Notes under the pieces: generated by a model | What the model was told of the DNA's origin: nothing | The model's database searches: none | The model's input: the letters and a program-made list of their open reading frames with translations, nothing else | In this document: positions 49,615 to 57,864 of the stretch, one piece after another | How the letters are laid out: the number at the start of each line of letters is the position of its first letter | How positions within the stretch are numbered: the first letter of the stretch is position 1 | Translations under genes and position numbers: made by a program | Source of the DNA: EW11 sp035765635 | Lineage (GTDB): Bacteria > Verrucomicrobiota > Verrucomicrobiia > Opitutales > Opitutaceae | Direction: 5' to 3' | DNA: 64,000 bases | NCBI GenBank assembly: GCA_035765635.1 | Contig: DASTWZ010000021.1 | Coordinates: forward strand, 47,705 to 111,704

Positions 49615-50583
49615 ATGCCAACTGACTCCGAATTGCTTCGCGTGTACGCGGAAACGAGATCCGAAGAAGCATTCAAAGAATTGGTCCTGCGACATCACCG
49701 TATGGTCTATTTCGCAGCCCTAAGGAGATTAAATGGAGATGCGCACCGAGCGCAGGAGGTGGCTCAAGATGTTTTCGCCGATCTCGCTCGAAAGTCGGCA
49801 AGTCTTGCAGCCCGCCCAGTAATTAATGGCTGGCTGTATGTGAGTGCCTGCTATGGAGCCGCCAAAGTCGCTCGAGCCGCTCAACGAAAGCGCGCGGCAG
49901 AGGAAAAGGCCGCAGCAGAGCAGCTTTCAGCTTTATCAAACGGAGATATTGCAAGCGCAGACCTCTCCTTGGTCCTGGATGATATCCTTCTGAAACTGAA
50001 CCCAGCCGATCGAGAGGCGGTCCTGCTTCGATACTTTCAAGGACTCACTTTTTCAGAGATGGCGGGTAAGCTAAAACTTTCTGAAGACGGAGCCAGACTG
50101 CGACTGAACCGCGCCATTGAGAGAATGCGTTCATTGCTCACCAAACGTGGCTTGACCTCGAGTGCCGCGGCGCTTTCGGGAGTCTTGGCAAGCCACGCGC
50201 AAATTTCTGCTCCGGTTAATTTGGCCAGCGCGGTCGCCGCTGGCGCGTTGGAGCAAATCGCCGGGGCAAATCTCAGCGCCATTTATATATTCACCATGAC
50301 TAAATCGACAGTCACTCTCGCATGCGCGGCCGTGCTCATCGGCACTATTCCCGCTGTTTATTATTTACGGAACAATTTGTCTGAAGGCAGGAGTTCATCA
50401 GTCATCGGCCAAAGCACGGCCGTGCCGCACGACTCGTCCGCGCGTCGCGATGGTACACGCTCCACCCCGCCTCGTGCGTCAGTTCCAGCATCGTCTTCAG
50501 CGGCAGCAGCAACCGCGTCAACCGCGCCCCTTAACGCCTCCGAGCAACCTGCCCCGGCCTCGGCCGACCCAAGGCCGCGCTGA
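49615..50583 (+). CDS. ECF-type sigma factor with a C-terminal membrane helix
   Basis: 322 residues. Sigma region 2 is EEAFKELVLRHHRMVYFAAL and DAHRAQEVAQDVFADLARK. Region 4 is LNPADREAVLLRYFQGLTFS and LKLSEDGARLRLNRAIERMR. After about 200 residues a helix TLACAAVLIGTIPAVYYL follows, then a Ser/Ala/Pro-rich tail. Sigma factors with a membrane extension occur in Verrucomicrobiota and Planctomycetota and may be anchored or released by proteolysis. The stop overlaps the next start (TGATG). Confidence 0.88.
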   Translation: MPTDSELLRVYAETRSEEAFKELVLRHHRMVYFAALRRLNGDAHRAQEVAQDVFADLARKSASLAARPVINGWLYVSACYGAAKVARAAQRKRAAEEKAAAEQLSALSNGDIASADLSLVLDDILLKLNPADREAVLLRYFQGLTFSEMAGKLKLSEDGARLRLNRAIERMRSLLTKRGLTSSAAALSGVLASHAQISAPVNLASAVAAGALEQIAGANLSAIYIFTMTKSTVTLACAAVLIGTIPAVYYLRNNLSEGRSSSVIGQSTAVPHDSSARRDGTRSTPPRASVPASSSAAAATASTAPLNASEQPAPASADPRPR

Positions 50584-51083
50584 TGTCCGATCTGAGTCGC
50601 GGTGTGTTTAAAGTCGAAGCTCTGGCCGACCTCGGGTGCGTGACGCCACGAACGGCCGTCGAGAGTTTTCTTTGGGCGATTGCCCACGGCACAAACGACG
50701 ACATCGCAGCCATGCTCGGACTGACGGAGAATCAAAAACGATTGCTCAACGAAACCCTCGCCGAACTTCCACCGGAAACGCGAGCGCAATACCCCGACCC
50801 CGAACACCTCGTCGCGCTATATGGAGCGCGAGAAGGCACTATAATTCCTGCCTCCGGCACTGTGCAAATCACTTCCGAAACCATTGCTGCAAGCAATGAA
50901 GTTCAGATACGCGCCCACATCACGACCGGCGCCGAACAATATAAGGACTCGGGTCTCGTGCCCAATAATACGTCCAGTTTCAACGTACGCAACGGACCGA
51001 CGGGCTGGAAAATCATCGTGCCCGACTACGCCATCGAACAGATCATCCCACGCATCATTCCCAAGCCTCAGGTGGGAGGCTGA
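50583..51083 (+). CDS. Unknown protein coupled to the sigma factor
   Basis: 166 residues. No signal peptide or membrane helix is visible. The sequence TPRTAVESFLWAIAHGTNDDI resembles a region seen in the C-terminal periplasmic parts of membrane-tethered verrucomicrobial sigma factors, followed by a beta-rich section (EVQIRAHITTGAEQYKDSGL). Because it begins inside the sigma gene stop, it may originally have been the exported end of one longer protein, now separated by a frame change. Function unknown. Confidence 0.6.
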   Translation: MSDLSRGVFKVEALADLGCVTPRTAVESFLWAIAHGTNDDIAAMLGLTENQKRLLNETLAELPPETRAQYPDPEHLVALYGAREGTIIPASGTVQITSETIAASNEVQIRAHITTGAEQYKDSGLVPNNTSSFNVRNGPTGWKIIVPDYAIEQIIPRIIPKPQVGG

Positions 51084-51153
51084 TCGTCTTCCCTGCCGCG
51101 AGAAAGTTTTTTTGAGGCCTGCTCTCTTTTACCTGGCGAGCAGTCAAAAAGGG

Positions 51154-52070
51154 TCAGGCCTGCAGAATCGGCGCGACCGCCAGAAAACCGCGCTTCAACA
51201 ACTCATCGTTTATATCGATGGCGGCGTGTGCGCCTTCGGCTGCTGCGGAAATTGCCATGTGCAGTCCTCCCTGGACATTGCCAGCGACGAAGAGACCCGT
51301 AACGCCGATAGCTCTAAATCCTGTGCAGCGCACAGCGCCGGATTCATCAAACGTGCAGCCGAGCCGTTCCGGTAGTGTCGAACGTTGAGAACAGCCCGAA
51401 TAGAAAAATAACGCGTCGCATCGAAGCCGCGTCTGATCGGCAAAGCTGATGGCCTGCAAACGTTCACTCCCTTCCAGTGAAGCGATCTGGTGGTCTTCAT
51501 GGCGCACTTCCGCCTCTGCGAGCAGCGCCAGCTCCTCGTCGGACCACTCGACAGGCCCGTCTGTACAAAGATGAACGTCGGCGCTCCAGGTGCGCAATTC
51601 GACCGCCAAATCGAGGGCGCCGCGTCCCCGTCCGTAGCAAACGAGAGCTCCGTTGCGATGCTCCCATCCATCGCAAAATGGACAGTGATAAACGCCCCGC
51701 CCATAGAACCGCCGAAATCCGGTCTTGTCCGGAATTTCATCACAACGTCCCGTCGCCAATAGAAGAAGGCGCCCAGCTTGGGGTTCACCGTTCTCCACTT
51801 GCACGCTGAAATAATCAATCTCCTGCCGGACGGAGATGACCCGAGTCTCGCGTATTTCCACCTCGGGATAGCGAGCGATTTCGGACCGCCCGAGCCGCCG
51901 CAGTTCAGAAGGTGGCGTGCCGTCTCGCGTGAGTATCCGTGCAGGGCCGGTGAGGCTGCATTGCGGGGGTGCCCGTCATCAAGGACCAGTGTCCTGCGTT
52001 GGCATCGGCCCAAAACCAGAGCGGCGCTGAGACCAGCCGGACCTGCACCAATGATAACGACATCATGCAC
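51154..52070 (-). pseudogene. Thioredoxin-reductase-like FAD oxidoreductase, frameshifted
   Basis: The N-terminal frame starts at 52070 with the FAD motif DVVIIGAGPAGLSAALVLG and runs to HGYSRET. From there the family sequence (LTRDGTPPSELRRLGRSEIA, RYPEVEIRETRVIS) continues in another frame to 51154. One base has been lost near 51930-51934. The second frame contains CPFCDGWEH (the redox CxxC), a GxGxxA-like NAD region and VTGLFVAGNVQGG. It is a pseudogene unless the shift is a sequencing error. Its stop is the TGA of TGACCCTTTTT. Confidence 0.8.
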
Positions 52071-52259
52071 AGAGCTAGCTTATCAATGCGCCGCCCTCCG
52101 TTGATCGGTGTAATACCGGCCAGCATCGTCGAGCAATGTCCTAGCGGAAACCTAGCCTGCTTTGTCAGGCCACACGGAATAACCCGACGAAACACCGTGC
52201 CGGCGTTGTATCTGAGTCGGCTGCGTCCCGCATTTTTAACTTTTTTCTTGCGCTTATTC

Positions 52260-52278
52260 AGATACTGTGAAAGTATCT
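52260..52278. promoter_or_regulatory. Rrf2 operator-like palindrome, site 1
   Basis: AGATACTGTGAAAGTATCT has 7-bp perfect arms around 5 bases and ends 4 bp before the ATG of the Rrf2 gene. A related site precedes the redox operon at 52727. Confidence 0.6.
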
Positions 52279-52282
52279 GTTA

Positions 52283-52708
52283 ATGGCTTCTGTGAACACG
52301 CAATTTTCGATCGCCGTCCATGTGCTGGCCGCACTTGCGCATTACGAAAGCAGTTTCACGTCGGAGGTGCTGGCAGGCAGCGTGAACGCGAACCCCGTTT
52401 TCGTTAAAAGAATTCTGGTCAAACTCTCCAAGGCAAAGCTGGTCAAAACCACCGTGGGGAAATCCGGCGGCTATGATCTGGCCAGAAGCCCAAAGAGCAT
52501 TTCCCTCCTGGACATTTACTCTGCGGTCAGCGCTCCCAGTGTTTTTGCCATCCACGCCTATGCCAAAAGCAGGGGGTGTGTGGTGAGTTGTAACATCAAG
52601 GAAGTAATGGGCGACGTTCTGACCAACACACAGAAAGCGGTCGAAAGTGAACTGAAGCAGACGTCTCTGGCCGATGCGGTTTCAAAAATCAGGAAGCGGG
52701 CTAGCTAA
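52283..52708 (+). CDS. Rrf2-family transcriptional regulator
   Basis: 141 residues. The winged helix is FSIAVHVLAALAHYESSFTS, EVLAGSVNANPVFVKRILVK and LVKTTVGKSGGYDLARSPKS, the standard Rrf2 core. Only two cysteines are visible (RGCVVSC), so an iron-sulfur cluster is doubtful and it is closer to the YwnA-like group that senses electrophiles or thiols. It probably controls itself and the two genes downstream. Confidence 0.9.
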   Translation: MASVNTQFSIAVHVLAALAHYESSFTSEVLAGSVNANPVFVKRILVKLSKAKLVKTTVGKSGGYDLARSPKSISLLDIYSAVSAPSVFAIHAYAKSRGCVVSCNIKEVMGDVLTNTQKAVESELKQTSLADAVSKIRKRAS

Positions 52709-52726
52709 CTTTTTTATAGGGTTAAC

Positions 52727-52745
52727 GGATACTATTATCGTAACT
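52727..52745. promoter_or_regulatory. Rrf2 operator-like site 2
   Basis: GGATACTATTATCGTAACT matches site 1 in the GATACT half and in GTA-CT spacing. It lies about 25 bp upstream of the F420-reductase-like gene start and next to GTTAACG/CGTAAC pairing. Confidence 0.45.
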
Positions 52746-52770
52746 AAACAACGAATAACGGAGAACGGAT

Positions 52771-53361
52771 ATGAAAATTGGATTTATTGGAGCAGGAGAT
52801 GTGGCGCAGACCTATGCCAGGCATTTTGTCCGGCATGGACACGAGGTGGTTCTCAGCAACAGCAGGGGACCGGACTCGTTGGCCGAACTTGTTCGCGATA
52901 TCGGCCCGAATGCCAAAGCGGGCACCGTGAACGAGGCGGCAGCGCAAGATATCGTAATTCTGGCGGTGCGCTGGGAACAAGCAGAGCAAGCCCTTGCCGA
53001 GGTTTCTGACTGGAGCGGGCGCATCCTCGTCGATGCGACGAATCGCACTTCGGAGCCGGACACCAACGGCAAGACCGCGAGCGAGCTCATCGCAAGTTAC
53101 GCGGCCGGCGCTCGCGTGGTCAAAGCACTCAATACGCTCGTGGTGGATTGGATTCAGGACGCTTCTGACAAGAAGCCCAAATGGGTCCTGTTCCTTTCGG
53201 GCGACGATACCGACGCAAAAGGGAAAGTGGCCGGCGCGCTCGAGGAAGCCGGCTTTGTCCCGGTGGACCTTGGCGGACTGATCGATGGCGGAAGACTCCA
53301 GGAGTTTGGAGGTCCGCTAAGTGGCCTCCATCTGGATCTAATCCGGCGCCTGGAATTTTGA
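52771..53361 (+). CDS. NADPH-dependent F420 reductase-like protein
   Basis: 196 residues. The Rossmann start is MKIGFIGAGDVAQTYARHFV; LSNSRGPDSLAELVRDI is the NADP-preferring region of the F420_oxidored family. GRILVDATNRTSEPD and ARVVKALNTLVVDWI are conserved later. In organisms without F420 these proteins are NADP-binding reductases of unknown substrate. It lies 31 bp upstream of an SDR gene, forming a likely two-gene redox operon. Confidence 0.88.
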   Translation: MKIGFIGAGDVAQTYARHFVRHGHEVVLSNSRGPDSLAELVRDIGPNAKAGTVNEAAAQDIVILAVRWEQAEQALAEVSDWSGRILVDATNRTSEPDTNGKTASELIASYAAGARVVKALNTLVVDWIQDASDKKPKWVLFLSGDDTDAKGKVAGALEEAGFVPVDLGGLIDGGRLQEFGGPLSGLHLDLIRRLEF

Positions 53362-53392
53362 AGCAGTTAACAATCAGAAAAAGAGAAGACAC

Positions 53393-54157
53393 ATGAGTAA
53401 TAACAACGGACAAAAATTGGCGGGGAAAATCGCGGTCATCACAGGCGGCAACAGCGGGATCGGCTTGGCCACTGCCAAGCGCTTCGTGGACGAAGGCGCG
53501 CACGTCGTGATCACTGGACGACGCGAGAAAGACCTGAAAGAAGCTGCGGCGTTTATCGGGAGAAATGTCACGACGGTCGCGGGCGACGTGTCGCGCATGG
53601 AAGATCTGGATCGGCTCTATGCTGTCGTTAAAGAAAAGCACGGCCAGATCGACATTCTCTTTGCGAACGCAGGCGGAGGAACCGTGGCACCGCTGGCACT
53701 GGCAACCGAATCCCATTTCGACAAGATTTTCGACGTCAACGTAAAGGGGGTATTCTTTACCGTGCAAAAGGCCCTTCCCCTTTTCAAAGATGGCGGTTCG
53801 ATCATCCTCACCTCGTCGAACGCAAACGTGCTGGGGGTGCCAGCCTTTACCGCCTACGCCGCGAGCAAGGCAGCGGTGCGCAGCTTCGCCCGCGGCTGGA
53901 CGATGGAACTGAAGGATCGCAAGATTCGTGTGAATTCGATGAGTCCTGGCCCGATCGAAACTCCGGCTCTGGAGAAGGCAGGCCTCACCGCTGAACAGGC
54001 GGAACAGGCCGCCGCTCAGTTCGCCTCGCAAGTTCCGCTCGGCCGAAGAGGCAAGCCCGAGGAAATCGCTGCCGTCGCCGTGTTTCTTGCCTCCGATGAA
54101 AGTTCCTACATCACCGGCGTAGATCTCGCCGTCGATGGAGGCATGGCGCAGGTATAG
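53393..54157 (+). CDS. Short-chain dehydrogenase/reductase
   Basis: 254 residues. NAD(P) site ITGGNSGIGLATAKRFV, the NAG motif (LFANAGGGTVAPLALA), the catalytic Ser (SIILTSSNANVLG) and YAASK with Tyr and Lys are all present, followed by MSPGPIETPAL. The terminal SSYITGVDLAVDGGMAQV is standard. This is a classical SDR able to reduce a carbonyl; it is probably co-transcribed with the F420-reductase-like gene. Confidence 0.93.
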   Translation: MSNNNGQKLAGKIAVITGGNSGIGLATAKRFVDEGAHVVITGRREKDLKEAAAFIGRNVTTVAGDVSRMEDLDRLYAVVKEKHGQIDILFANAGGGTVAPLALATESHFDKIFDVNVKGVFFTVQKALPLFKDGGSIILTSSNANVLGVPAFTAYAASKAAVRSFARGWTMELKDRKIRVNSMSPGPIETPALEKAGLTAEQAEQAAAQFASQVPLGRRGKPEEIAAVAVFLASDESSYITGVDLAVDGGMAQV

Positions 54158-54167
54158 GAGTTATACG

Positions 54168-54212
54168 AAAGGCGCCAATCCAACCAAAACAAAGCGCCAG
54201 TTCTAACGTGGA
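54168..54212 (-). pseudogene. Short remnant of a ydeI-like gene
   Basis: The minus strand reads TLELALCFGWIGAFR, nearly the LELALCFGWIDALRR core of the intact YdeI protein at 41338. Only about 45 bp remain. The DNA match to 41870-41905 is strong, so it is a relic of a paralogue or a recombination scar. Confidence 0.4.
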
Positions 54213-54320
54213 GAAATTCGCCGAGCATCCCTTGTCCGGAATGCACAACCTGCCGACTTACCTCTCTTCAGAATTCAATAACTGGAGGCCTGACCTTTCT
54301 TGCCGCCTCCCGCCCACGCG

Positions 54321-55199
54321 TCACGCGTCCGCCAGTCTCTCGTCTTTTCTGCCAGTAAACGCTGCGCCGGCGGAGTCGGCGCTGATGCAGACCAACGCGA
54401 GCCACTGATCGAGTCGGAGTTTTTCGCCGAGGAAGACGAGTCCGGCGAGCGCCGCCACGGCGGGCTCCAAGCTCATGAGGATGCCGAAGGTCCGACTCGA
54501 AACAACCCGCAGGGCGTTCGCTTCGAGCGTGTACGGCACCGCACTGGAGAGAAGAGCGACCGCCAATCCTGCGAAAAAATGAGACGGCGTCAGTCGCGCG
54601 ACCAGTCCGTCGCTTAGCGAAAACGGAACGACCAAAAGCGAAGCGAAGAGCATTCCGGCCGCGACGCCGTGCTCTCCGTTAATTACTTTCGACATTCGGC
54701 CGCCGAGAAGAATGTACGCGCCCCAAAATGCGCCGGCGAGCAGAGCCAGCGCCACGCCGACAGGATCGAGCGAACTTACGTCAGTCCTCCACGGCGCGAT
54801 CAGGGCAATGCCAATGCCCGCAAGGATCACCCACAGAAAATCCGAGGCCCGTCGTGATCCCAACACCGCCACCGTCAGCGGTCCGACGAACTCCAGAGTC
54901 ACCGCCAGCCCGAGCGGGATCCGCCCGAGCGCCAGGTAAAACGTCAGGTTCATCGCGCCGAGAACCAGGCCATACGGAATCACCGCCAACCATTGCGCGC
55001 GTGTGAACTTGGCCAGCGGTGGACGAAACGCGGCGAGCAGCATGGCTGCGGAAAGCACGATACGCAGCCCCGCCGTGCTCGCCGGCCCCAGCGCGGGGAA
55101 AAGCTCCTTCGCGAAGGCAGCTCCTCCTTGCACGCTGACCACGCCCAGGATCACTGCCGGGATCGGCGGGATGCGGTTTAAACGAGAAGTGGAGGGCAC
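54321..55199 (-). CDS. EamA/DMT-family transporter (RhaT-like)
   Basis: 292 residues with ten membrane helices in two EamA halves. Motifs include AFAKELFPALGPASTAGLRI, FYLALGRIPLGLAVTLEFVG, GVALALLAGAFWGAYILLGG and a late ALRVVSSRTFGILMSLEPAV. The repeated EFxGPLxxA and LEPxxAAL segments match the amino-acid/homoserine exporter branch (RhtA-like). The substrate is likely a small metabolite or amino acid. Confidence 0.9.
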   Translation of the reverse strand: MPSTSRLNRIPPIPAVILGVVSVQGGAAFAKELFPALGPASTAGLRIVLSAAMLLAAFRPPLAKFTRAQWLAVIPYGLVLGAMNLTFYLALGRIPLGLAVTLEFVGPLTVAVLGSRRASDFLWVILAGIGIALIAPWRTDVSSLDPVGVALALLAGAFWGAYILLGGRMSKVINGEHGVAAGMLFASLLVVPFSLSDGLVARLTPSHFFAGLAVALLSSAVPYTLEANALRVVSSRTFGILMSLEPAVAALAGLVFLGEKLRLDQWLALVCISADSAGAAFTGRKDERLADA

Positions 55200-55426
55200 C
55201 CCGCTATCTCAGCCGAATTCTCGATCAATGTGACACTCAGAAATTCCGCGAGGCGTCGTCGCCGCGCTTCTGACTGCAGTCGCCTCCGCCAACCGCATGT
55301 CAGCGGCGAAGGTGACCTTCCGCAGCGGGGACGGGTCGCGCTGCGTCAGGCAGCAGCAGCGGCAGCGGTAGTGGTAGTGGCGGCAACGTTGACCTCAATC
55401 TGCCGGAGTTTGCTTCTGTATAGCAC
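55200..55426. other. Gap with low-complexity coding-like tract
   Basis: A run near 55350-55385 of AGCAGC, GGCAGC and GGTAGT units would encode Gly/Ser repeats followed by NVDLNLPEFASV and a stop on the plus strand, but no start codon precedes it. I see no gene here. Confidence 0.35.
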
Positions 55427-57739
55427 TCAGAACGGCACCTCGATCGTCACCGTCATGGTCGCACCGGGCGCCGAAAAATGACGCAGAGCAAAACCGCTCG
55501 GTGTGCCGTCGCCCCACTTCAGCATCGCGTGCTGCGGGTTGGCATCGTCCGACAATAAGTCGTATCCAGTTTCTGGATCGCTGCCGTCCCAAAGCGCTTT
55601 GTCGTCAAAAATACCCGGGCCCGAAACGGGCCGAATCATTCTGATGCCGCGCCGTCCCCATTCGTTTGGCGCGACGTCATTCCACTTCATCGGGTCGACC
55701 CCGGGCGGTGGCGGCAGCGTGCCGTAAAGGCTTTGGTTTTCCATGATGTGCCACACGGCGATGCCGACATCGCTCATCGGCTGATCGTACGAGGTACCGC
55801 GCCAGCGATTCTCCACGATGAAATATTCATCCGTGCTCCGCGCGGGATTCATCAGGATGAGCACCTTGTAGTGCGTCTCCACGTCCGATAGTGAGTACAC
55901 GCCCGACTCGAGCACGACCTGCGGACGCAGCCACCCGCACTTCAATTTGTGAAATGGATCGAGGTGCGTGCCTTGGTACGTGCCGTCCATCAACGAATAC
56001 ATTCCCGCCGCGAATGGCTGGGGAAACGTGAAGTACATGTCCGCACCGTGCAGGAGGAGATGGTTCAACTCGTGCGCGGCGACACCCAGGTTCGGCGGGT
56101 TTCCGATGTACGCCTCGGCGATCGTGCCGAAGGTGACGCCGCCGACCACGAGCGGTTGCGATTGCGGGAATTCGCGGCCGACGACCGTGCGATTCGTGCC
56201 GAACGGACTGTTTTGCGGAATGATGATGAGCAGCGCCAATTCGTCGGGCCGGAGATTGCCATCGGCCGGATGCGCGTCGAACGGAGCGAAGTTGAAATCC
56301 TGCCCCGCCCTCCGAATGGCTTCCGCCCACTTCTCGACATGACCGTGAATCCATCCGTCGCCGTTCGTGTCGCCCGTGTCGGTCGGTCCCCAGTAGTGCT
56401 CCGCTGGATACAATGCGTCGTACCAACCCAGGACGCCGGCCTTCTCGATCGTGAAGTAGCCGTTGCTGGCTTGGAGGTAGTAATCGCGCACGCTCATTTG
56501 CGGGCCGAAGAGCACGGACTCGACGGAGGCAGGCGTGGGCGCGGGATCGGTCGCGCGATGCGGATCCCAGAGGATCGCGAGAACCTTGCGCCGCACATTG
56601 CGCACGCGCTCGAGTTCCTTGTACGGCCCGCCCACCGCATCCGTGAGATCGCGCGGCTGAGCGTCCATCCAGACCACGAGGAGCGAGCCCTTCTCGTCGG
56701 GCGCCGCGAAATGTTCGACCTTGCTGCGGCCGTTGGGCGTGATCCATGTCACCGGGTCCGCCGAGAAGCGTCGATCGCCGATCGCCTTTGAAACATTGAG
56801 CGACTGCCAATCGCGCGAAGGCTTCCACCAGTTGAGGATGAGCGAGCCATCGGGAGAGCGCGTAGCCAGCAGCTCGGCCTGTTCTTCTCCGCTGGGTAGT
56901 TGGTAAGGCGAAGCCGCGCCCCCGGTTGAATCGCCGGTGAAACGCGTGGTGTTGACCACCTGCCAGTTCGTCGCCGGCGTCCACCAAAACACCTGCAGCG
57001 TGTCATCCGGCGCGCGGGCGGCGAGATGCTCGACGTTTCCGGCCAGCCAACTTGTAGGAGTTCCTTGGATACGCTGTCCCGTCAGCGCGGTGACGTCGAT
57101 CGCCTGCCAGTCATGGGCTGGCGACCACCAGAACACGATCAGTGATCCGTGACTGTCCGCCGCGGCCAGGTGCTCAACCAGCATCGGGCCGTTGGGCGTC
57201 ACCCAGCTGGCCACGCCTGAGGCGATCGAGCGACGCGTTTTCTGGGTGACGTTGACGACCTGCCAGTCGTGCTGGGGCGACCACCAGAAGACCAGCAGAT
57301 CGCCGTTGGGCGCCTGTCCGGCCGGGTGCTCGACGTTGAAAGGGCCATTGGGCGTCTGCCAGCTCGTGACCGTATTCGCGATTTTCTGGCCTGTTTTTTG
57401 GGAAACGTTGACGACCTGCCAGTCGTGTTGCGGCGACCACCAGAATACGAGGAGATCACCCGTCGGCGAGCGTCCCGCGAGATGTTCGACGAGTACGCTG
57501 CCATTGTGCGTCTGCCAACTGGTGAGTGGCCCGGCGATCTTGGCGCCGGTCTTCGCGGTGACGTTGACGACCTGCCAGTTGTGCTGGGGCGACCAGTAGA
57601 AAACGAGGCACTCATCGCGCGGGCTGCGTCCGGCCAGATGTTCGACGTTGTACGGACCATTGGGCGTCTGCCAAGCGGTCAACTCTCCGACGACCCGTTG
57701 GCGAGTGAGGGCAGTGACATCGATGAATCGGGGAAACAT
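55427..57739 (-). CDS. M6-like metalloprotease with an N-terminal repeat array
   Basis: 770 residues. Residues 1-370 hold about seven near-identical ~50-residue repeats of the type VEHLAGRSPTGDLLVFWWSP then QHDWQVVNVTQKTG and TSWQTPNGP, probably a lectin-like beta-propeller. The protease part has AAHELNHLLLHG near residue 555 (HExxH, zinc and catalytic Glu), preceded by LLIIIPQNSPFG and followed by GTYQGTHLDPFHKLKCGWL, as in immune-inhibitor-A-type peptidases. No signal peptide is seen at MFPRFIDVTAL, so export would need another route. Confidence 0.85.
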   Translation of the reverse strand: MFPRFIDVTALTRQRVVGELTAWQTPNGPYNVEHLAGRSPRDECLVFYWSPQHNWQVVNVTAKTGAKIAGPLTSWQTHNGSVLVEHLAGRSPTGDLLVFWWSPQHDWQVVNVSQKTGQKIANTVTSWQTPNGPFNVEHPAGQAPNGDLLVFWWSPQHDWQVVNVTQKTRRSIASGVASWVTPNGPMLVEHLAAADSHGSLIVFWWSPAHDWQAIDVTALTGQRIQGTPTSWLAGNVEHLAARAPDDTLQVFWWTPATNWQVVNTTRFTGDSTGGAASPYQLPSGEEQAELLATRSPDGSLILNWWKPSRDWQSLNVSKAIGDRRFSADPVTWITPNGRSKVEHFAAPDEKGSLLVVWMDAQPRDLTDAVGGPYKELERVRNVRRKVLAILWDPHRATDPAPTPASVESVLFGPQMSVRDYYLQASNGYFTIEKAGVLGWYDALYPAEHYWGPTDTGDTNGDGWIHGHVEKWAEAIRRAGQDFNFAPFDAHPADGNLRPDELALLIIIPQNSPFGTNRTVVGREFPQSQPLVVGGVTFGTIAEAYIGNPPNLGVAAHELNHLLLHGADMYFTFPQPFAAGMYSLMDGTYQGTHLDPFHKLKCGWLRPQVVLESGVYSLSDVETHYKVLILMNPARSTDEYFIVENRWRGTSYDQPMSDVGIAVWHIMENQSLYGTLPPPPGVDPMKWNDVAPNEWGRRGIRMIRPVSGPGIFDDKALWDGSDPETGYDLLSDDANPQHAMLKWGDGTPSGFALRHFSAPGATMTVTIEVPF

Positions 57740-57765
57740 AGTACCCGTTCCTTCCCAAATCGAGG

Positions 57766-57822
57766 CGCCCTGTTTCTCCGAAGAGGTGACTGCTTTTGTT
57801 GCAAGCTGCGACGTGACCCCTT
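57766..57822. repeat. Repeat family C, right arm only (second example)
   Basis: TTTCTCCGAAGAGGTGACTG then TTGTTGCAAGCTGCGACGTG and ACCCCTT match the right arm of family C. It lies just upstream of the M6-like protease gene, within its probable promoter, and close to the end of the GH5-like gene. Confidence 0.65.
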
Positions 57823-57864
57823 CAGCATTTCCTCGTGGAGAGCCAACAGACCGGCCTGCGGCGC

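Noticed and set aside
55340..55420. Glycine/serine repeat tract as the end of a secreted protein gene
   Set aside because: The plus-strand frame has a stop about 15 codons upstream of the tract and no start codon.
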